Positions 34,281 through 46,700 are shown, numbered from the stretch's first letter. The stretch: 64,000 nucleotides of DNA from Scatomorpha sp040765295 (GCA_040765295.1 JAXGSB010000001.1:1550001-1614000), one strand, 5' to 3'. Numbers and translations: made by a program. The notes: generated from the letters alone by a model not told the origin.

Positions 34281-35987
34281 ATGAATACATTTTGGGGAGA
34301 AAATTTTAAAGATGAACATCCCCTGCCGGAATATCCGCGGCCTCAGCTTGTGAGGCAGAGCTACCTTAACTTAAACGGTTACTGGGAGTACAGCATTAAT
34401 AAAAGAAAAGAAGAGCCGCTCGATTATGACGGCAAAATTTTGGTGCCCTTCTCGCCCGAGTCTCCTCTCTCCGGAGTTATGAAGAGCGTGAAACCGGAAG
34501 ACTATCTTTGGTATAAGCGTGAGTTCATCTTGCCGGATGACTTTAATGTAGGCAGGGTGATTCTGCACTTCGGCGCCTGCGATCAAAAGGCCACGCTGTG
34601 GGTAAACGACGCCTATGTGGGCTCACACTCCGGCGGCTTTACGCCCTTTTCGTTCGACATTACTCATTTTTTGTCGGATGTGAATAAGATCTGTGTGAGG
34701 GTCACCGATGAGACCGATAAAGGCTATGAGAGCAGAGGCCTGCAGAGTCTTAAAGACAGTAAGCGCGGCAGATTTTTTCAGAGCGGCCTTTGGCAGACTG
34801 TTTGGTGCGAGAGTGTGCCCCAAAACTATATACGGGAAGTTTTTATAAGCCCCGACCTCGACGAACAGTGTGTATATCTTTTGGTTGACGGCGAAGGAGA
34901 GTGCGAGGCAAACATCGCCGGAACGGAGTTTTATTTCGAGGCGGGCCAAACTGTTAGACTGGACCTTGAAGACCCGCATCTTTGGTCTCCGGAGGATCCC
35001 TTTCTATATGAGCTCTACCTCAGGCTGGGCGAGGACCATGTTCAGTCATACTTCGCCATGCGCAAATTTTCTATAGAAGAGGACGGATTGGGAGTAAACA
35101 GGTTTTTCTTAAACGGCAAGCCCTATTTTATAAACGGCGTTTTGGATCCGGGCATCTGGCCCGACGGTCTTTACACTCCTCCCTGCGATGAGGCGATGAT
35201 CTATGACATTGAAATCGCCAAAAGTATGGGCTTTAACGCCTTGAGGCGTGAAGAGAAATTGGACTCCGCCCGTTTCTACTACCATTGTGACCGCACGGGC
35301 ATGCTGGTTCTGCAAGACATGCCTTCGGGAGGCGAAAAAATCTCGTCCTTGGTCGAGAGGTCTCCCCTCTTCACCGGAGTTCATTTTAAGGATTCTTCAT
35401 ATAGTCGCTTCGGAAGGAAAAACTCTTTCGGCCGTCAGAGCTTTGAGGATGAGCTTACAGACTCGGTGCTCTATCTTCACAATTTTCCCTGTGTTGCCGC
35501 CTGGACTATTTTTAATGAGGGAAAAGGGCAGTTCGACTCTACCAGGCTTATGAATAAATTGAGGGAGCTGGATTCCTCGAGGATTATAATACCCGTTGGC
35601 GGTTGGCACGACCAGGGACACGGTGAGATTAGAAGTATTCATATTTACTATGATGAATATGAGTTTAAAGAAGACAAGAACCGAAGGGCGCAGATAGTCT
35701 CGGAGTTCGGCGGCTACTTCTGCCTGATAGAAGGCCATGTCAGCAACGAGAAGCCCTTCGGATATAAGAAATTTGATGACCCCGCTACTCTTCGCTCCGC
35801 CATCTTGCTTCTCTATGACGGAGAGATAAGGCCGGCGGCCAAGCTAGGACTTTCGGGCTCTGTTTACAACAGACTTTACGATCTCGACGGAGAGCTCACA
35901 GGCCTGATGACCTATGACAGAAAGGTAGTTAAAATAGATCCGGACTCGGTTTCCAGAGCTATAATGGTTCCGAATGTAAAATTTTGA
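34281..35987 (+). CDS. Glycoside hydrolase family 2 protein
   Basis: About 568 residues, starting at the ATG at 34281 (10 bases after GGGAGTG) rather than at the GTG 12 bases earlier, which overlaps the ribosome site. Order of parts: jelly-roll sugar-binding domain (about 25-180; NLNGYWEYSI, LWYKREFILPDDF, AVH-type VNDAYVGSHSGGFTPFSFDI), Ig-like domain (about 185-265), and TIM barrel. The acid/base Glu is in WTIFNEGKG and the nucleophile Glu in IVSEFGG. No signal peptide, so it is cytoplasmic. Substrate (beta-galactoside, glucuronide or mannoside) cannot be fixed. Confidence 0.9.
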   Translation: MNTFWGENFKDEHPLPEYPRPQLVRQSYLNLNGYWEYSINKRKEEPLDYDGKILVPFSPESPLSGVMKSVKPEDYLWYKREFILPDDFNVGRVILHFGACDQKATLWVNDAYVGSHSGGFTPFSFDITHFLSDVNKICVRVTDETDKGYESRGLQSLKDSKRGRFFQSGLWQTVWCESVPQNYIREVFISPDLDEQCVYLLVDGEGECEANIAGTEFYFEAGQTVRLDLEDPHLWSPEDPFLYELYLRLGEDHVQSYFAMRKFSIEEDGLGVNRFFLNGKPYFINGVLDPGIWPDGLYTPPCDEAMIYDIEIAKSMGFNALRREEKLDSARFYYHCDRTGMLVLQDMPSGGEKISSLVERSPLFTGVHFKDSSYSRFGRKNSFGRQSFEDELTDSVLYLHNFPCVAAWTIFNEGKGQFDSTRLMNKLRELDSSRIIIPVGGWHDQGHGEIRSIHIYYDEYEFKEDKNRRAQIVSEFGGYFCLIEGHVSNEKPFGYKKFDDPATLRSAILLLYDGEIRPAAKLGLSGSVYNRLYDLDGELTGLMTYDRKVVKIDPDSVSRAIMVPNVKF

Positions 35988-35999
35988 TATATTTTGTTC

Positions 36000-36028
36000 T
36001 TGACTTTTGTCAATAAGAGGAGTAGACT
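36000..36028 (+). promoter_or_regulatory. thiT: Sigma-A promoter of the TPP riboswitch-thiT unit
   Basis: TTGACT (36000-36005) and TAGACT (36023-36028) with 17 bases between, about 15 bases before the aptamer. Confidence 0.65.
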
Positions 36029-36043
36029 GATTTTAGAATTAAA

Positions 36044-36135
36044 TACGCAGGGGAGCTGAGTTTTCTCGGCTGAGAGTTGGCTAATTGAAGCCATTAACCC
36101 TTATACCTGAAACGGATAATGCCGGCGTAGGAAGC
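36044..36135 (+). promoter_or_regulatory. TPP (thiamine pyrophosphate) riboswitch
   Basis: The conserved THI-box elements occur in order: GGGGAGC (36050), GGCTGAGAG, a variable P3 stem, ACCCTTATACCTGAA, and GGATAATGCCGGCGTAGGAA (36115-36133). It senses thiamine pyrophosphate and should turn off thiT when TPP is abundant. Confidence 0.96.
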
Positions 36136-36140
36136 TTAGT

Positions 36141-36178
36141 GACTCGTATCCGTTTTAAGGGTACGAGTCCAAAGCTTT
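36141..36178 (+). terminator. Expression-platform hairpin of the TPP riboswitch
   Basis: GACTCGTATCC (36141-36151) pairs with GGGTACGAGTC (36159-36169, one mismatch); a short CTTTTT run follows at 36174-36180. Placed between aptamer and gene, it is the probable transcription terminator. Confidence 0.7.
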
Positions 36179-36231
36179 TTATGAGTCAATTTTCTCTTAA
36201 ACCCTCTCAAAAACGAAAGGAAGTACAGAAA

Positions 36232-36765
36232 ATGAAAGACAGTTCTATAAAAATAATGGCGGAGGGAGCGGTGATGCTTGCGCTCAGCGCAGCGCTAAGT
36301 CTTCTCTCGTTTAAGCCCATGCCTCAAGGCGGCTCAGTTGACATTACGATGGTGCCCATACTGATTTTTGCAATTCGTCATGGAGCCCTACACGGAGTTC
36401 TTGTCGGCACACTCTACGGCTTCATTGATGCCCTAATAACCGGCGGTATAGGCTATGGCTGGCAGTCGCTTATACTCGACTATTTCGTCGCCTGCGGCGC
36501 CATCGGTTTGGCCGGCCTCAGTACAAAACCCCTTGTCTCCGTGAGCATCGGAGCCTTTGCGAAGTTCTTTGTCCACCTTATCAGCGGTGTTATTCTCTAT
36601 GCCGCCTATATGCCGGATGAGTTTATGGGACTTTCGATGAGCAACGTTTGGTTCTACTCCGCTCTATACAACGGCAGCTACATGCTTATAGACTACATAC
36701 TTGCCCTTGTTGTGATTTTTGCCCTTACGAAGACAACAACGCTTGTGAACAGAAAAAATCTTTAA
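36232..36765 (+). CDS. thiT: Thiamine ECF transporter S component ThiT
   Basis: About 177 residues, beginning MKDSSIKIMAEGAVML; the frame extends upstream into the riboswitch but only this ATG has a ribosome site (GAAAGGAAG). Six membrane helices. The ThiT signature PQGGSVDITMVPILIFAIRHG and the GGIGYGWQSLILDY segment with aromatic residues that bind thiamine are present. Works with the shared EcfAA'T module, encoded elsewhere. Confidence 0.95.
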   Translation: MKDSSIKIMAEGAVMLALSAALSLLSFKPMPQGGSVDITMVPILIFAIRHGALHGVLVGTLYGFIDALITGGIGYGWQSLILDYFVACGAIGLAGLSTKPLVSVSIGAFAKFFVHLISGVILYAAYMPDEFMGLSMSNVWFYSALYNGSYMLIDYILALVVIFALTKTTTLVNRKNL

Positions 36766-36789
36766 TCGACCTTGTTAAAGCTGTTTTGA

Positions 36790-36833
36790 GAAAGAGCAAT
36801 CCGGCGGGTCTGCCGAATTGCTCTTTCTTATTT
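36790..36833 (+). terminator. Terminator after thiT
   Basis: A 15-bp stem with one mismatch (GAAAGAGCAATCCGG at 36790-36804, CCGAATTGCTCTTTC at 36812-36826) is followed by TTATTTATTT. Confidence 0.88.
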
Positions 36834-36911
36834 ATTTGACTGGTCTGAAATGATATAATCTTTTCGGTATCTTGTGGTATCTTGAGGCGCATGGAAGGGT
36901 AGAATGCTTAT

Positions 36912-37520
36912 ATGAAAGTACATCATTATGACGAGGACTACGCCAAAAGAATGAAAACTGACGGAAGAAGAGAGCTCAATTTAACTTTGTTGGTAGGCTT
37001 TGTTGTTTTCATTATTCCGATTGTACTTATTACTCTGGGAACAATATCCCAACTTGCCGGCTTTTTGATAATCGGTGCGGGAATCATAGTTTTTTCAATT
37101 TCTTTAAACAGATTAGGTATATTCACCAAGGCAAGCTGCTGCGTAATAATAGAATACAACAACAAGCTTTATTACATGATGCTGAATCCGAATTTAGACC
37201 AGTGTTTATTGGATGAAGCTGTGTTTAAGTCTGTAAATTTTGACACGGATGTAACTGTTTTTTTTGAAGACGCTTACTATCAGCCAGTCTCCGATGATGA
37301 CAAGTTCATTTTTCTTCTTTTTACATCGTCTTTGAAAAATAAGTTTAAAAGCAACTTTGCCAGCTTTATGTACGGAAAACCCGTTTATGTACATAAGCTG
37401 CTCGACATAAGCATTAAGGGCAGGAGCGACAGAGTATTTAAGGTTGATTGCATGTATAACGGCCGCAAGACTAAAGTGAGTATCCCGAACGCCTTTCCCA
37501 CATTTTTCAGCGCTATCTAG
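36912..37520 (+). CDS. Small membrane protein of unknown function
   Basis: A 202-residue protein. Two hydrophobic helices (about residues 24-46 and 49-68) lie near the N-terminus, then a soluble domain of about 130 residues with beta strands (SCCVIIEYNNKLYYMML, DVTVFFEDAYYQPV) and a basic C-terminus. The layout resembles the unknown membrane protein at 2018-2620, but I see no convincing sequence match. ATG start; ribosome site is weak (AAGGGTAG). No function inferred. Confidence 0.7.
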   Translation: MKVHHYDEDYAKRMKTDGRRELNLTLLVGFVVFIIPIVLITLGTISQLAGFLIIGAGIIVFSISLNRLGIFTKASCCVIIEYNNKLYYMMLNPNLDQCLLDEAVFKSVNFDTDVTVFFEDAYYQPVSDDDKFIFLLFTSSLKNKFKSNFASFMYGKPVYVHKLLDISIKGRSDRVFKVDCMYNGRKTKVSIPNAFPTFFSAI

Positions 37521-37656
37521 GGAGTTAAAATCCCTGACATTTCTCCATGCTGCACACTCTTGAATCGATTTAAAGCGTTATTCTTCGATTTAAGAGAAGA
37601 TATGGATAGCTGATAGTTTTCCTTCTAAGCCTGTTTCTGCAGCCTTAGAGCAAGAA

Positions 37657-37686
37657 AAAGCACCGTAGAACAACTGCGGTGCTTTT
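37657..37686. terminator. Bidirectional terminator between the small membrane protein gene and the giant gene
   Basis: AAAAGCACCG and CGGTGCTTTT (37657-37666 and 37677-37686) form a 10-bp stem with T/A-rich flanks on both sides. It separates convergent genes and should end the giant transcript. Confidence 0.88.
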
Positions 37687-37761
37687 ATTATAACTTTTCT
37701 TTGTGGAAATGAGATGAGTTATATGCTGTTTAAAGCCTTTATCAGTGTTGAAGGCTGAATT

Positions 37762-40700
37762 TCAGCAATGCCCTTCAGCAGACTGAACATTCACAAATGA
37801 TAGCCTTTCGGTGTCGTGTACACATTTTGTTTCCAAACGGATTCCTATAGACACCCCGTAAATGTCATCATGGAGTACTGTTTCAGCCGCGTTAATCGTC
37901 GGATATTCGTAGCCGGCAATTGTCTCAATCGGAACTCCCTCCGAGTCCACAAGAACCTGCACGCCGTCCACCCATTCAACCGTATATACACCATCGAGAA
38001 TTGTGTAGGCTAAGAGCCTCCCCGCCCAGAAGCGGATGTATCCGCCCTCGACCTTCAGGTTCAGCGCCTTAAGCTCTCCGTCCTCGCAGTATGCGACGGT
38101 GAGTATCTTGCCCTCATAGCGTTCGTGAACGGGAATTTCAACCAAAAGTCCGCCCCGCCAACGGCCATAGACTTCCAGCTTGTACTGACCCAGAACCAGG
38201 TCCGGAGCTATCGCAGCCAGATATGCACAGATCGCGCAGAGGCTCTCGTGGAAGAACTCCTCGAATACCTTCAGCATCGCGCCGGGATAGAAGTATCCGG
38301 TTACGCGGATGCCTGTGGGAATATCAATAAGAGTTCTCATAACCCTTTGGTTCTCCGCAAAGATGTGACCGTAGCGTGCATTAAAACTCATGTTGTTGTA
38401 AACAAAGACATCAAGAGGATTGTCTTCCGTTCCTATTCCGCCGCCCGCATTGATGGTGAGATTCTCCGCCTCGATGGCAACATCGTCGCCCTTGTCGGTA
38501 ACTGAGCCTTCGGTGTTTATCACCACGTCGCCTGACGCATTGATATCGCCAATTACGACATTGCTGTCGCTGTCGAGGTAGATGTTATTGCCGTCGGCGC
38601 TGATCTCGTCGGATTCGACATCAAGCGGGTCATTCTCGGAGCCGATGTCGCCGTTGGCATCGATGTCAACATCGCCGCCGATGATATCAGGGGTGTTCGG
38701 GTCGCCGTCGCCGTTGACATCCCCGTCAACGGTAAGGCCAACATCGCCGCTTGCATTGATGTCAACGGTCAGATTCTTGTCGTTGCTTATCCAAACATTG
38801 ACGCCGGATGCGCTGACAGAATCTACGCTCAGTTTAAGAGGCTTCGTTTCGGAGCTGCCGATGTTGCCCATCAGGCTGTTAAGCGCGGTAGATGGCGCTG
38901 TGATAGACGGGCCGCTGCTGCCTTCCGCTGCGGTAATGCTGCCCATGGCATCAATCGTAATTTCGTCGGTAGCCTCTATCGCCGCAAAGGACACATCGCC
39001 TCCGCTTTCCAAGTTGATGTTCTTAAAGCTTGTCCCCTCGCCGGCGCTGATATTTACATCACCTTCGGCATTGACACCCAGAGCGTTGCTTGAAGAGCCG
39101 ATGCTTGCGGGCTTGGATGTGCTGTTTATATTGAGATTGATATCCCCGTCGGAGCTTATACCGGAGGGCTCCGCTTTGTTTTTAAGCCTTTCCGCCTCGT
39201 TTGCCAGAATCTGCGCTTCATTCTTAGCCTGGTTCAACACATTCTGCAAGTCGCCGAGCTCCTGAGTCTTTTCGTTGAGCTCCTTGTTTATGGCATTGAT
39301 GGCATCCTGCGCGGTTTTGGCTTCGTCCAGACCCTCTACCTCGTTAAAGGTGTTGTAGTCGGCAGAGTCCAGTATAGACTGCAGCTGCTCTTTTGCAGCA
39401 TTCAATTCGTTGCGCTTGGCTTCGCTTGCGGCTGCAGCCGCATTGTAATCGGCTTGCGCTTGATCGACTGCCGCCTGCTGCTGCTCAATTTCCTGCTCGC
39501 TGGCGTTCGTTTCCTTAAGCTGCTCGAGGAGTTTCTCTGCCTGCTCAAGATTAGCTCTGGCTGTGTTTTCATCAGCCTCGGCCTGAGTCAGCGCATTCTG
39601 CGCTGCATCCACGGAAGCGTTGGCATTTTCGATGGAGTTCAAGACATTTTCCAATGTGTCCACATAGTTGTTCAGTATCTCGTGCTGATCTGCAAGGGCA
39701 TCCGCTTTGGTCTGCGCCTGCGCTGCTGCAACAGCTGCATCGAGAGCTTCTTGGATGGAGTCGTTTTCGGTCTTATCGCTCTCTAAGATAGAGCCGTCAA
39801 GCGTTGTCAAGGTGACACCGCTGCCTGCGCCGGTGGAGGAGACAGTGCCGATAGTCATATCGTCGCTGATTTCCGTTATTACAACCGTGCCGTTATCAGC
39901 AATTGCGCTCAACACGCCGCCGTCTGCGGTATCCACCAGCAGAGGCTTATTTAAGGTTCCCAGATTGCCGTTCTTGGCTGTAAGGTCAATGTTTTCGCCC
40001 TTAACTTGCGCATCGCGTCCCAGCTTATCCATTAGGATTAGGCCGCCTATAGCGGTGATGGACACGTCCCCCTGCGCTTCGATGGCGCCAAGATTCATAT
40101 TGCCGTTATTGTATTTATCGGTATTGCCGATGGTCAGATCGCCCGTACCGTCCACATGGAGGATGCCCGTTTGCGTGTCTGCGGTAAGGGTCAGGTCGCC
40201 GATTGCGTTGAGGTTGGTATCGCCGCAGCTGTCGGTAACGAGGAAGTTGCTGATGGAGACATCGAGCCGGCTGTCGGAATCCTGGCCGATGGAGCCGGTC
40301 TCCGAGCTTATGGAGCCGATCTTTGCCACGACGTTGGCGTCATAATCGCCTTCCTCGCGATTGTCCAGAATGTTGCCATTGGCGCTGAGAGTTGCACTCT
40401 CGCCTGCGATTACATGCTGCAGCTTCGTCTCGCTGCCGGAACTAAGGCTCGCATCTTCACCTGCTTTGACCGTATCTGCCGTCTGGTCGCCGGCCGCTGT
40501 AAGTGCGGCATCTTTTCCTGCAGTGACAGTGCTTACTATCTGTTCGCCGCCTGTCTGCAGGGTTGCATTCTTATTAACTGCGGTTACACTTTCGACCGTC
40601 TGGTTGCCGACCGCTGTAAGAGTGGCATTCTCTTCCGCCTTAACAGCATTTACCAGCTGTTCACCGTCTGTATGGAGAGCTGCATCATTACCTGCGGTAA

Positions 40701-43700
40701 CACTCTCGACCGTCTGGTTGCCGACCGCTGTAAGAGTGGCATCATTGCCTGCGGTGACAGTATCTACTATCTGCTCACTGTCTGTATGAAGTGTTGCATC
40801 CTTGCCTGCCGTGACGCTCTCGACCTTTTGCTCACCGACTGCTGTAAGATTGGCATCTTCGCCCGCTTTGACAGTGTCTACTGTCTGTTCGCCGCCTGTA
40901 TGAAGATCGGCATCCTTACCTGCGTCGACGAGTTCTACTTTCTGGTCGCCGACCGCTGTAAGATTGGCGTCTTCGCCTGCGATGACTGTGTCTACTGTCT
41001 GCTCGCCGTTTGCCGTCAGCTTGGCATCAACACCTGCGCTGACACTTTCGACTGTCTGATCGCCGTCGGGGGCGTTCAGAGTGACACTGCCTAAAGTAGA
41101 AGTCACTGTATTGACCATTTGGTCACCGGTGAGTTCCGTAATGACAATGTCTCCAAGCGCTTCAGCATTCAGCTTGGTTCCGCTTAAGAGGTCGATGTCG
41201 CGAATTCCGGTGAATTCCACCGTAAAGTTCATTTCAATCTCGCCGTCCGCGTTGCGGAGGATATCCCAGGAGCCGGTGTTTGTGTCGTTGTACTCTGTGG
41301 GCAGCGGGCTCTCGCCGAGGATGTCCGCTATGATGTCTTCGGCCCAGCTGCGCTGCTCGGTGAGAAGTTCTCTGTTCGCTCCGATTCCGCCCGTGGTCGC
41401 CTTATACTCATGCTCTCCTGCGTAAACATTGGCGTCGGTACCGTAGACGGTGTTCTCGCCCTCAATCTTCTCGCCGACAAACTTTTCCTCGTACATCGCA
41501 AGGACATAGGGATCCGCAACAGTTTTCTTGTCGGCAGTCGCAACACCCTCGATTGCAGGAGCTGTGACGCTCACATTGCCGTGTGTGCTGACCACTTCGG
41601 CGGCTGTAAAGCTGCCGCTGTTTTGTGTGATGTCGATATCACCGAAGTTGAGGAGGTAGCTCTCTCCGATGGAGGTGCCAATCTTCAGAATTAACACCCT
41701 GGGTTCTTCCGTCTGATCCATATCTTCTCTGGCAGGATAATGTCCGACCATTGCGTCGCATACCTTATCCAAAAACGCCAGCTTATCTTCTTCACTCAGC
41801 GTCTTCCAGTATGCCGGGAACAGCTCGCTCTCATCGTCCATGATGATTTCCATCTCGTAGACAGGCTCGTTGTCCTCGCCGTCAGCATTCTTGGCATCAA
41901 CGGTCAGGTTGCCGTCGGCATCCAGATACAGAGGATTGCCTTCATCGTCTGTTGCCTGAATGGGATTGTCATCCGCATCGGTCTTAATCCTCTGCGCCTT
42001 GATGGCGGCGATAAGCACCTCTGTCATCGTATCGTCTTCACTAAGACCCATCAGAGCACCGGTCTCTTCGCCCGTGAGCATTTCTTCGGTTTCCAGCTTG
42101 CCCACAACGGTTTCAGCCACTTCTTTGAGATAATCTTCAAATTTCTGCTTGTAATAAGTTTTGTATGCTTCCTGAATCTGCTCATCGTCGAGATTTGCGG
42201 TGTCGATACCCTCGCCCTGCAGTATTGCTGCCATGTCGGCGATATCGGTCTTCTTCTCCTCGAGCACAGGTCCGTTGTAGGGAGCGATTGCTTTTACCAA
42301 CTCGACGAGCTCTTCCTCAGACTTTTCGGACAGAACCGCAGAGATTGCCTCTTCCGTCAGCGTCAGTATCTGCTGAAGGGCCTTGCCTGTAAGTTTGCCG
42401 TCAATCAGATTCAGGAGATCTTCCTTGCCCAGCCGTTCGGCCAGACGGGCAGCCATATCTTCGGGCGTCTGTTCATCGATTAGGACTTGGAAATCTTTCT
42501 CGCCCATATCGCTGATGGCTTCATCGTGTATGGTCTTTTCGTAATCGCCTTCCAGTCTGCCCTCGGTATCGCGTCCGGGATAAACGGTTGCGATATCCGT
42601 AAGCTGAGTCAGGAACATGTTTTGAACATTGGTTATATTTAATGTGAGAGAGAGTTTTTCTTCAACGCCATACTCTCCGGCTGCATAGCCTGTCTTGAAA
42701 TACTGGTCAGTCTCGCCGATGTCGCCATCGATGTCGTAGTTGCTCGCGGCTTCTTTATAGCTCTTGTAGAGGACAACCTTGGACTCATCGTCCGCCATGA
42801 GCATATCGCCTTTGGCGGTCTTGACGTTCACTTGACCCTTTACTTGGACATCATCCGCTATAACATCGTTTATATTTTCTAAAACGCTTGCATCTGTCAG
42901 GCTGCCCGTATCAACATTCAGCCAGCCGTCTTCACCGATGGCAATCTTATTGAGAGCTATAACTCCGGTGCCGCTGAAGATATCCGCATCGCCGTCTATG
43001 ATAATGGTGTTGTCTGTGGTCGTGCCGTCATTCTGGCCCATTGTCACATTGCCTGCGCCGGTATCAAAATCAAGCTTTCCGGTCTCTGTTATCTTAAGCA
43101 CATCCATATCTGCATGGCCGCGGCCGGTGGAGATAGTGGCATTACCGGAAATTAGGATGTTATCCATATCCACATCGCCGATACCGTTGCCGGTAATCGC
43201 GCCGCTGAGATTGCGGTCGTTGGAGATGACGGCTGTGCCGCCGATGGCGAGGTCGGTAAGCGTGATGCTGCCTGCGCCGTTGGTGCTTATATCCGCATTA
43301 CCGTTAAGCTCGGAATCTGTTATTTTGATGGCGCCGTCGCCGGCGGACCTGATATCCGCATCACCGGTTTCGCTGACAAGCAGCTTGGTGGCCGTGATAT
43401 CGCCTTCACCGGTGGTGATGATCGCGGTGCCGGAGATTGCGGTTCTGGTCATATCCACATTGCCGATGCCGTTGCCGGTAATCGCGCCTGTTAGATTGCG
43501 GTCGTTGGAGATGACGGCTGTGCCGCCGATGGCGAGGTCTCTTAGGGTAATGCTGCCCTCTCCGTCAGCGGTTATATCTGCATCTCCGTTCAGTTCGGAA
43601 TCCGTTATCAGGATATTGCCGTCGCCAATGGACTTGATATCCGCATCACCGGTTTCGCTGACGAGCAGATCGGTAGCCGTGATATCGCCTTCGCCTGTGG

Positions 43701-46700
43701 TGATTACAGCAGTGCCGCTTATGCCGGTATCGTTAAACGTTAAATCCCCATTGCCGGTGCTGATGTTTGCGGTGCCGCCGATGAGCACGTCGAAGCTGTC
43801 GGCTCCGTTGTCCTTGCCCACATTCACCAAGCCGGAAGCGGTGGTGATTATAAGTTTGCCATCGGAATTATCACTATCAAGATCTCCCTCGGTAGTAACT
43901 TTTTCAAGCGTTACATCGCCTCCCTTTCGGATATCCACAGTCAGCAGGCCGTCATCCTTGACGCTTACATTGTTAAGATTAAGCTCACCCTTGTGCAGAT
44001 CCATATCTAAAATGCCGTCGGAGGCTACGGCTGTATCGTGCAGGTTGATATCTGTATTGACCAAGGTTCTCAGGTATCCTTCGCCGCCGTATGCGCCGTT
44101 GTGCTCTTCCACGCTGCCGAAAATCTGAATATCGACATTGCTGCCGCTGTAGGGCTTTATAACCATGGGATCCAAGCTCTCGTAGATGTTGCCGCTGTCG
44201 TTGGCAAAAATCTGCAGGTTGTTGGTGATTACATTGGCGTAGTCGGAATCTGTAACTTCGGTCTGACCCGCGTTCATGCCGGTGTAGTTTTCATCGTCAT
44301 TTAAGCTGGTGTTTTTGCCGCCGAAGATAATCTTTACATTTTCGCCCGAAACGGTCTCTGTCATTACGATTGTTGTATTCTCGGTATATTCAACCACGGT
44401 GTATTTATCAAGACTTTCCAGAACACCCGCATCGCCGTTGGAGGCGTACCATATACCGTCGGGCTGAAGAATTATCACCGTTCCGTCGCTGCGCTCAAGT
44501 ACATACAGCATCACTTCGCCGTCATCGGTGCGCAGGGCGCTTATCCATGTGTTGGAGAAGAACACTCCCGTGTCTTTGTTGGGGTAAGCGAAGTGCATAT
44601 GATCTCTGAGCATTTCGTTCGTCAGCTTCACATACTCGGCAATGTCATCCGGGTCGGGGCTGGACTGTATCAGCTTCACAAGTATTGTGCCGTTTTGAGT
44701 AAAGTAGTCGCTGTCGAACACGAAAGTCTTCGGTTTATCTCCGGAGCCGCGCATAGTTACATTGCCGATGCTGCGGTCAACCGTATAAATTCCGGTTGCC
44801 ATCTGATTCAGCATGAGCCTGGCGTTCTTTGTCAGGTGGACATGTTCGCTGTCGAATTCGCAGTAAATCTCCGGGATGGCGTTTTCGCCTTTGTTGCTAC
44901 CATAGTAGCTTTCCTGCTCATAGATGCGAACCCGTCCCTGAACGGTTCTGAGCGCAGCAGCCTTACCCGCTTCGTTGAGATAGAGCAAAGTTCCCTTGCT
45001 CAATTCGTTAGCAGTATCATCTTCAAGCAGCACGCGGGTAAAGTAATCAATTGCACCGTAGCCATTTTCATCTTTGGGAAGCTCGAAGCTGATAAGTCCC
45101 TCGTCATTGTCATCATTTGAATATGGCAAATAAGTGACATTCATGCCGTTTTTACCGGCAGGAGTTATCATTACGGTGCCCTTGGGATAACGATAGAAGG
45201 GGGTAATAAGGTTGTGGGCAGAAATAAGGCTTTCAAACTCTTCCCTTATAGCAGGATTATTGCTTCCCGTAAGCTCTTCGTATGTGTATTCGCTGGTGAA
45301 CAGCTCGCCCTGAGAGCCCTCATAGATATAATTTCCGTTGCTGTCCTTCGCATGAACGGCGCCGCCGGCAGTATAGAGAGGATAGCTTTCACTGTCTTGC
45401 TCACTAGTAGCATACTTCAAGCTGCCGTCAGGATTTTCGGCTTGACGCAGAGAACCCACATATCTATGCATCCATTCCTCGTCTTCATCCTCAATCCCGT
45501 TTCCATTTGCGTCGTTCCCGTTGCTAAGGTTGTACTCTTTGTCTTTCTGCTTCAGCTCTGCAAGAACATCTTGATACGCCTCATCAAAGCCGTCGGTTAT
45601 AAACTCAGTCCACTGCTGTTCTTCCGGTTTATCAGCCTTTTGGGGATCTCTGTACTTCATGTAGAACTTGCTGTACATCTCGCTGCCTGTGGAGTCTTTG
45701 GCATGCTCCATCTGGGGACCGTACATCATAGTTGCCTTTGTAAGATCGTCTATTATGCTGCCGTCATCGTCGCGGGCATAATCCACGCTTACAACATAGA
45801 ACGTTCCGTCGGGCGAGAAAGCAACCACCTTATCCTCTATGTAAAGGATACCTTCGGTATCTTCAATATTGTCCACAAAGAGATATCCGGTTTCGACTTT
45901 TTTGTATCCGCCGTTGAAGTTGCCACCCGAGATAGCGCCTTCCGCTCCCGCCTTCGCTTTTAGCTGATAGGCCTTAACTGTGTGTTTTTGGGTTTCGGCA
46001 TCGTAGGAGGCGGTGAAGAACGCATCCTTGATATCATCATAGCAACTATTGTAACTATAGTCTGTGTTGCTTACATCGCAAACCGCCCTGTAGTAACCGG
46101 ATTCATCTATTTCCGTATCGAAGAGGTAGCGGGGGTAGCTATCATACTTTATGCTCAGCTTGGTTACTTCATTGGTATCGGGGTCTGTTTCTATTACGAC
46201 TTTACCCGCCCTGCTAGCAGGTCTAAAAGTGCCGAGGCCAAAGCTCGCATAGGTTTCAGGTTTTATATCGCCCGCTTCAGACTCAGTCGCAGGAGGCGCC
46301 GGAATTTCTGTTACTGCTTTATTAAATTCTCTTGTAAGATCAATATCTTCAACCTGTTCGTCGTCTGTGCTCAGCTTAACCGTGACGGTAACCGTGTATC
46401 TTTGTGCGGGTGCGTAACCTGTGACAAAAGCTTCCGCAGAGACCGACACATTCCAAGTGTTTAAGAGAACCTCACGAACCGCCTCGGAAATTTCAGCGAG
46501 AATTGCTGCGCTTACAGTTGTTTTACCGAAAGGGTCAATTGCCTCAGCCGGAACTTCATAGGCATTCAACGCGGCCTTCGCCTTTGCTTTGGCATCATCG
46601 GCAGACTGAGTTTCATCCTCGGCTTCTTTATTAAGAGCTTCTTGCAGCTTGTAGATGTAGCCTTTCTTGAAGATGAAGATATCGTCTTCGTTTTTCTCCA

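Noticed and set aside
38640..38730. Dockerin-like segment DGDVNGDGDPNTPD in the giant protein
   Set aside because: Only one loop is present, no second repeat or F-hand helix follows, and the surrounding sequence is Gly/Asp-rich beta repeat, so similarity is likely compositional.
40375..41120. Regular 57-bp repeats as a possible CRISPR array
   Set aside because: Repeats are directly adjacent without spacers, are in frame and encode a consistent 19-residue unit.
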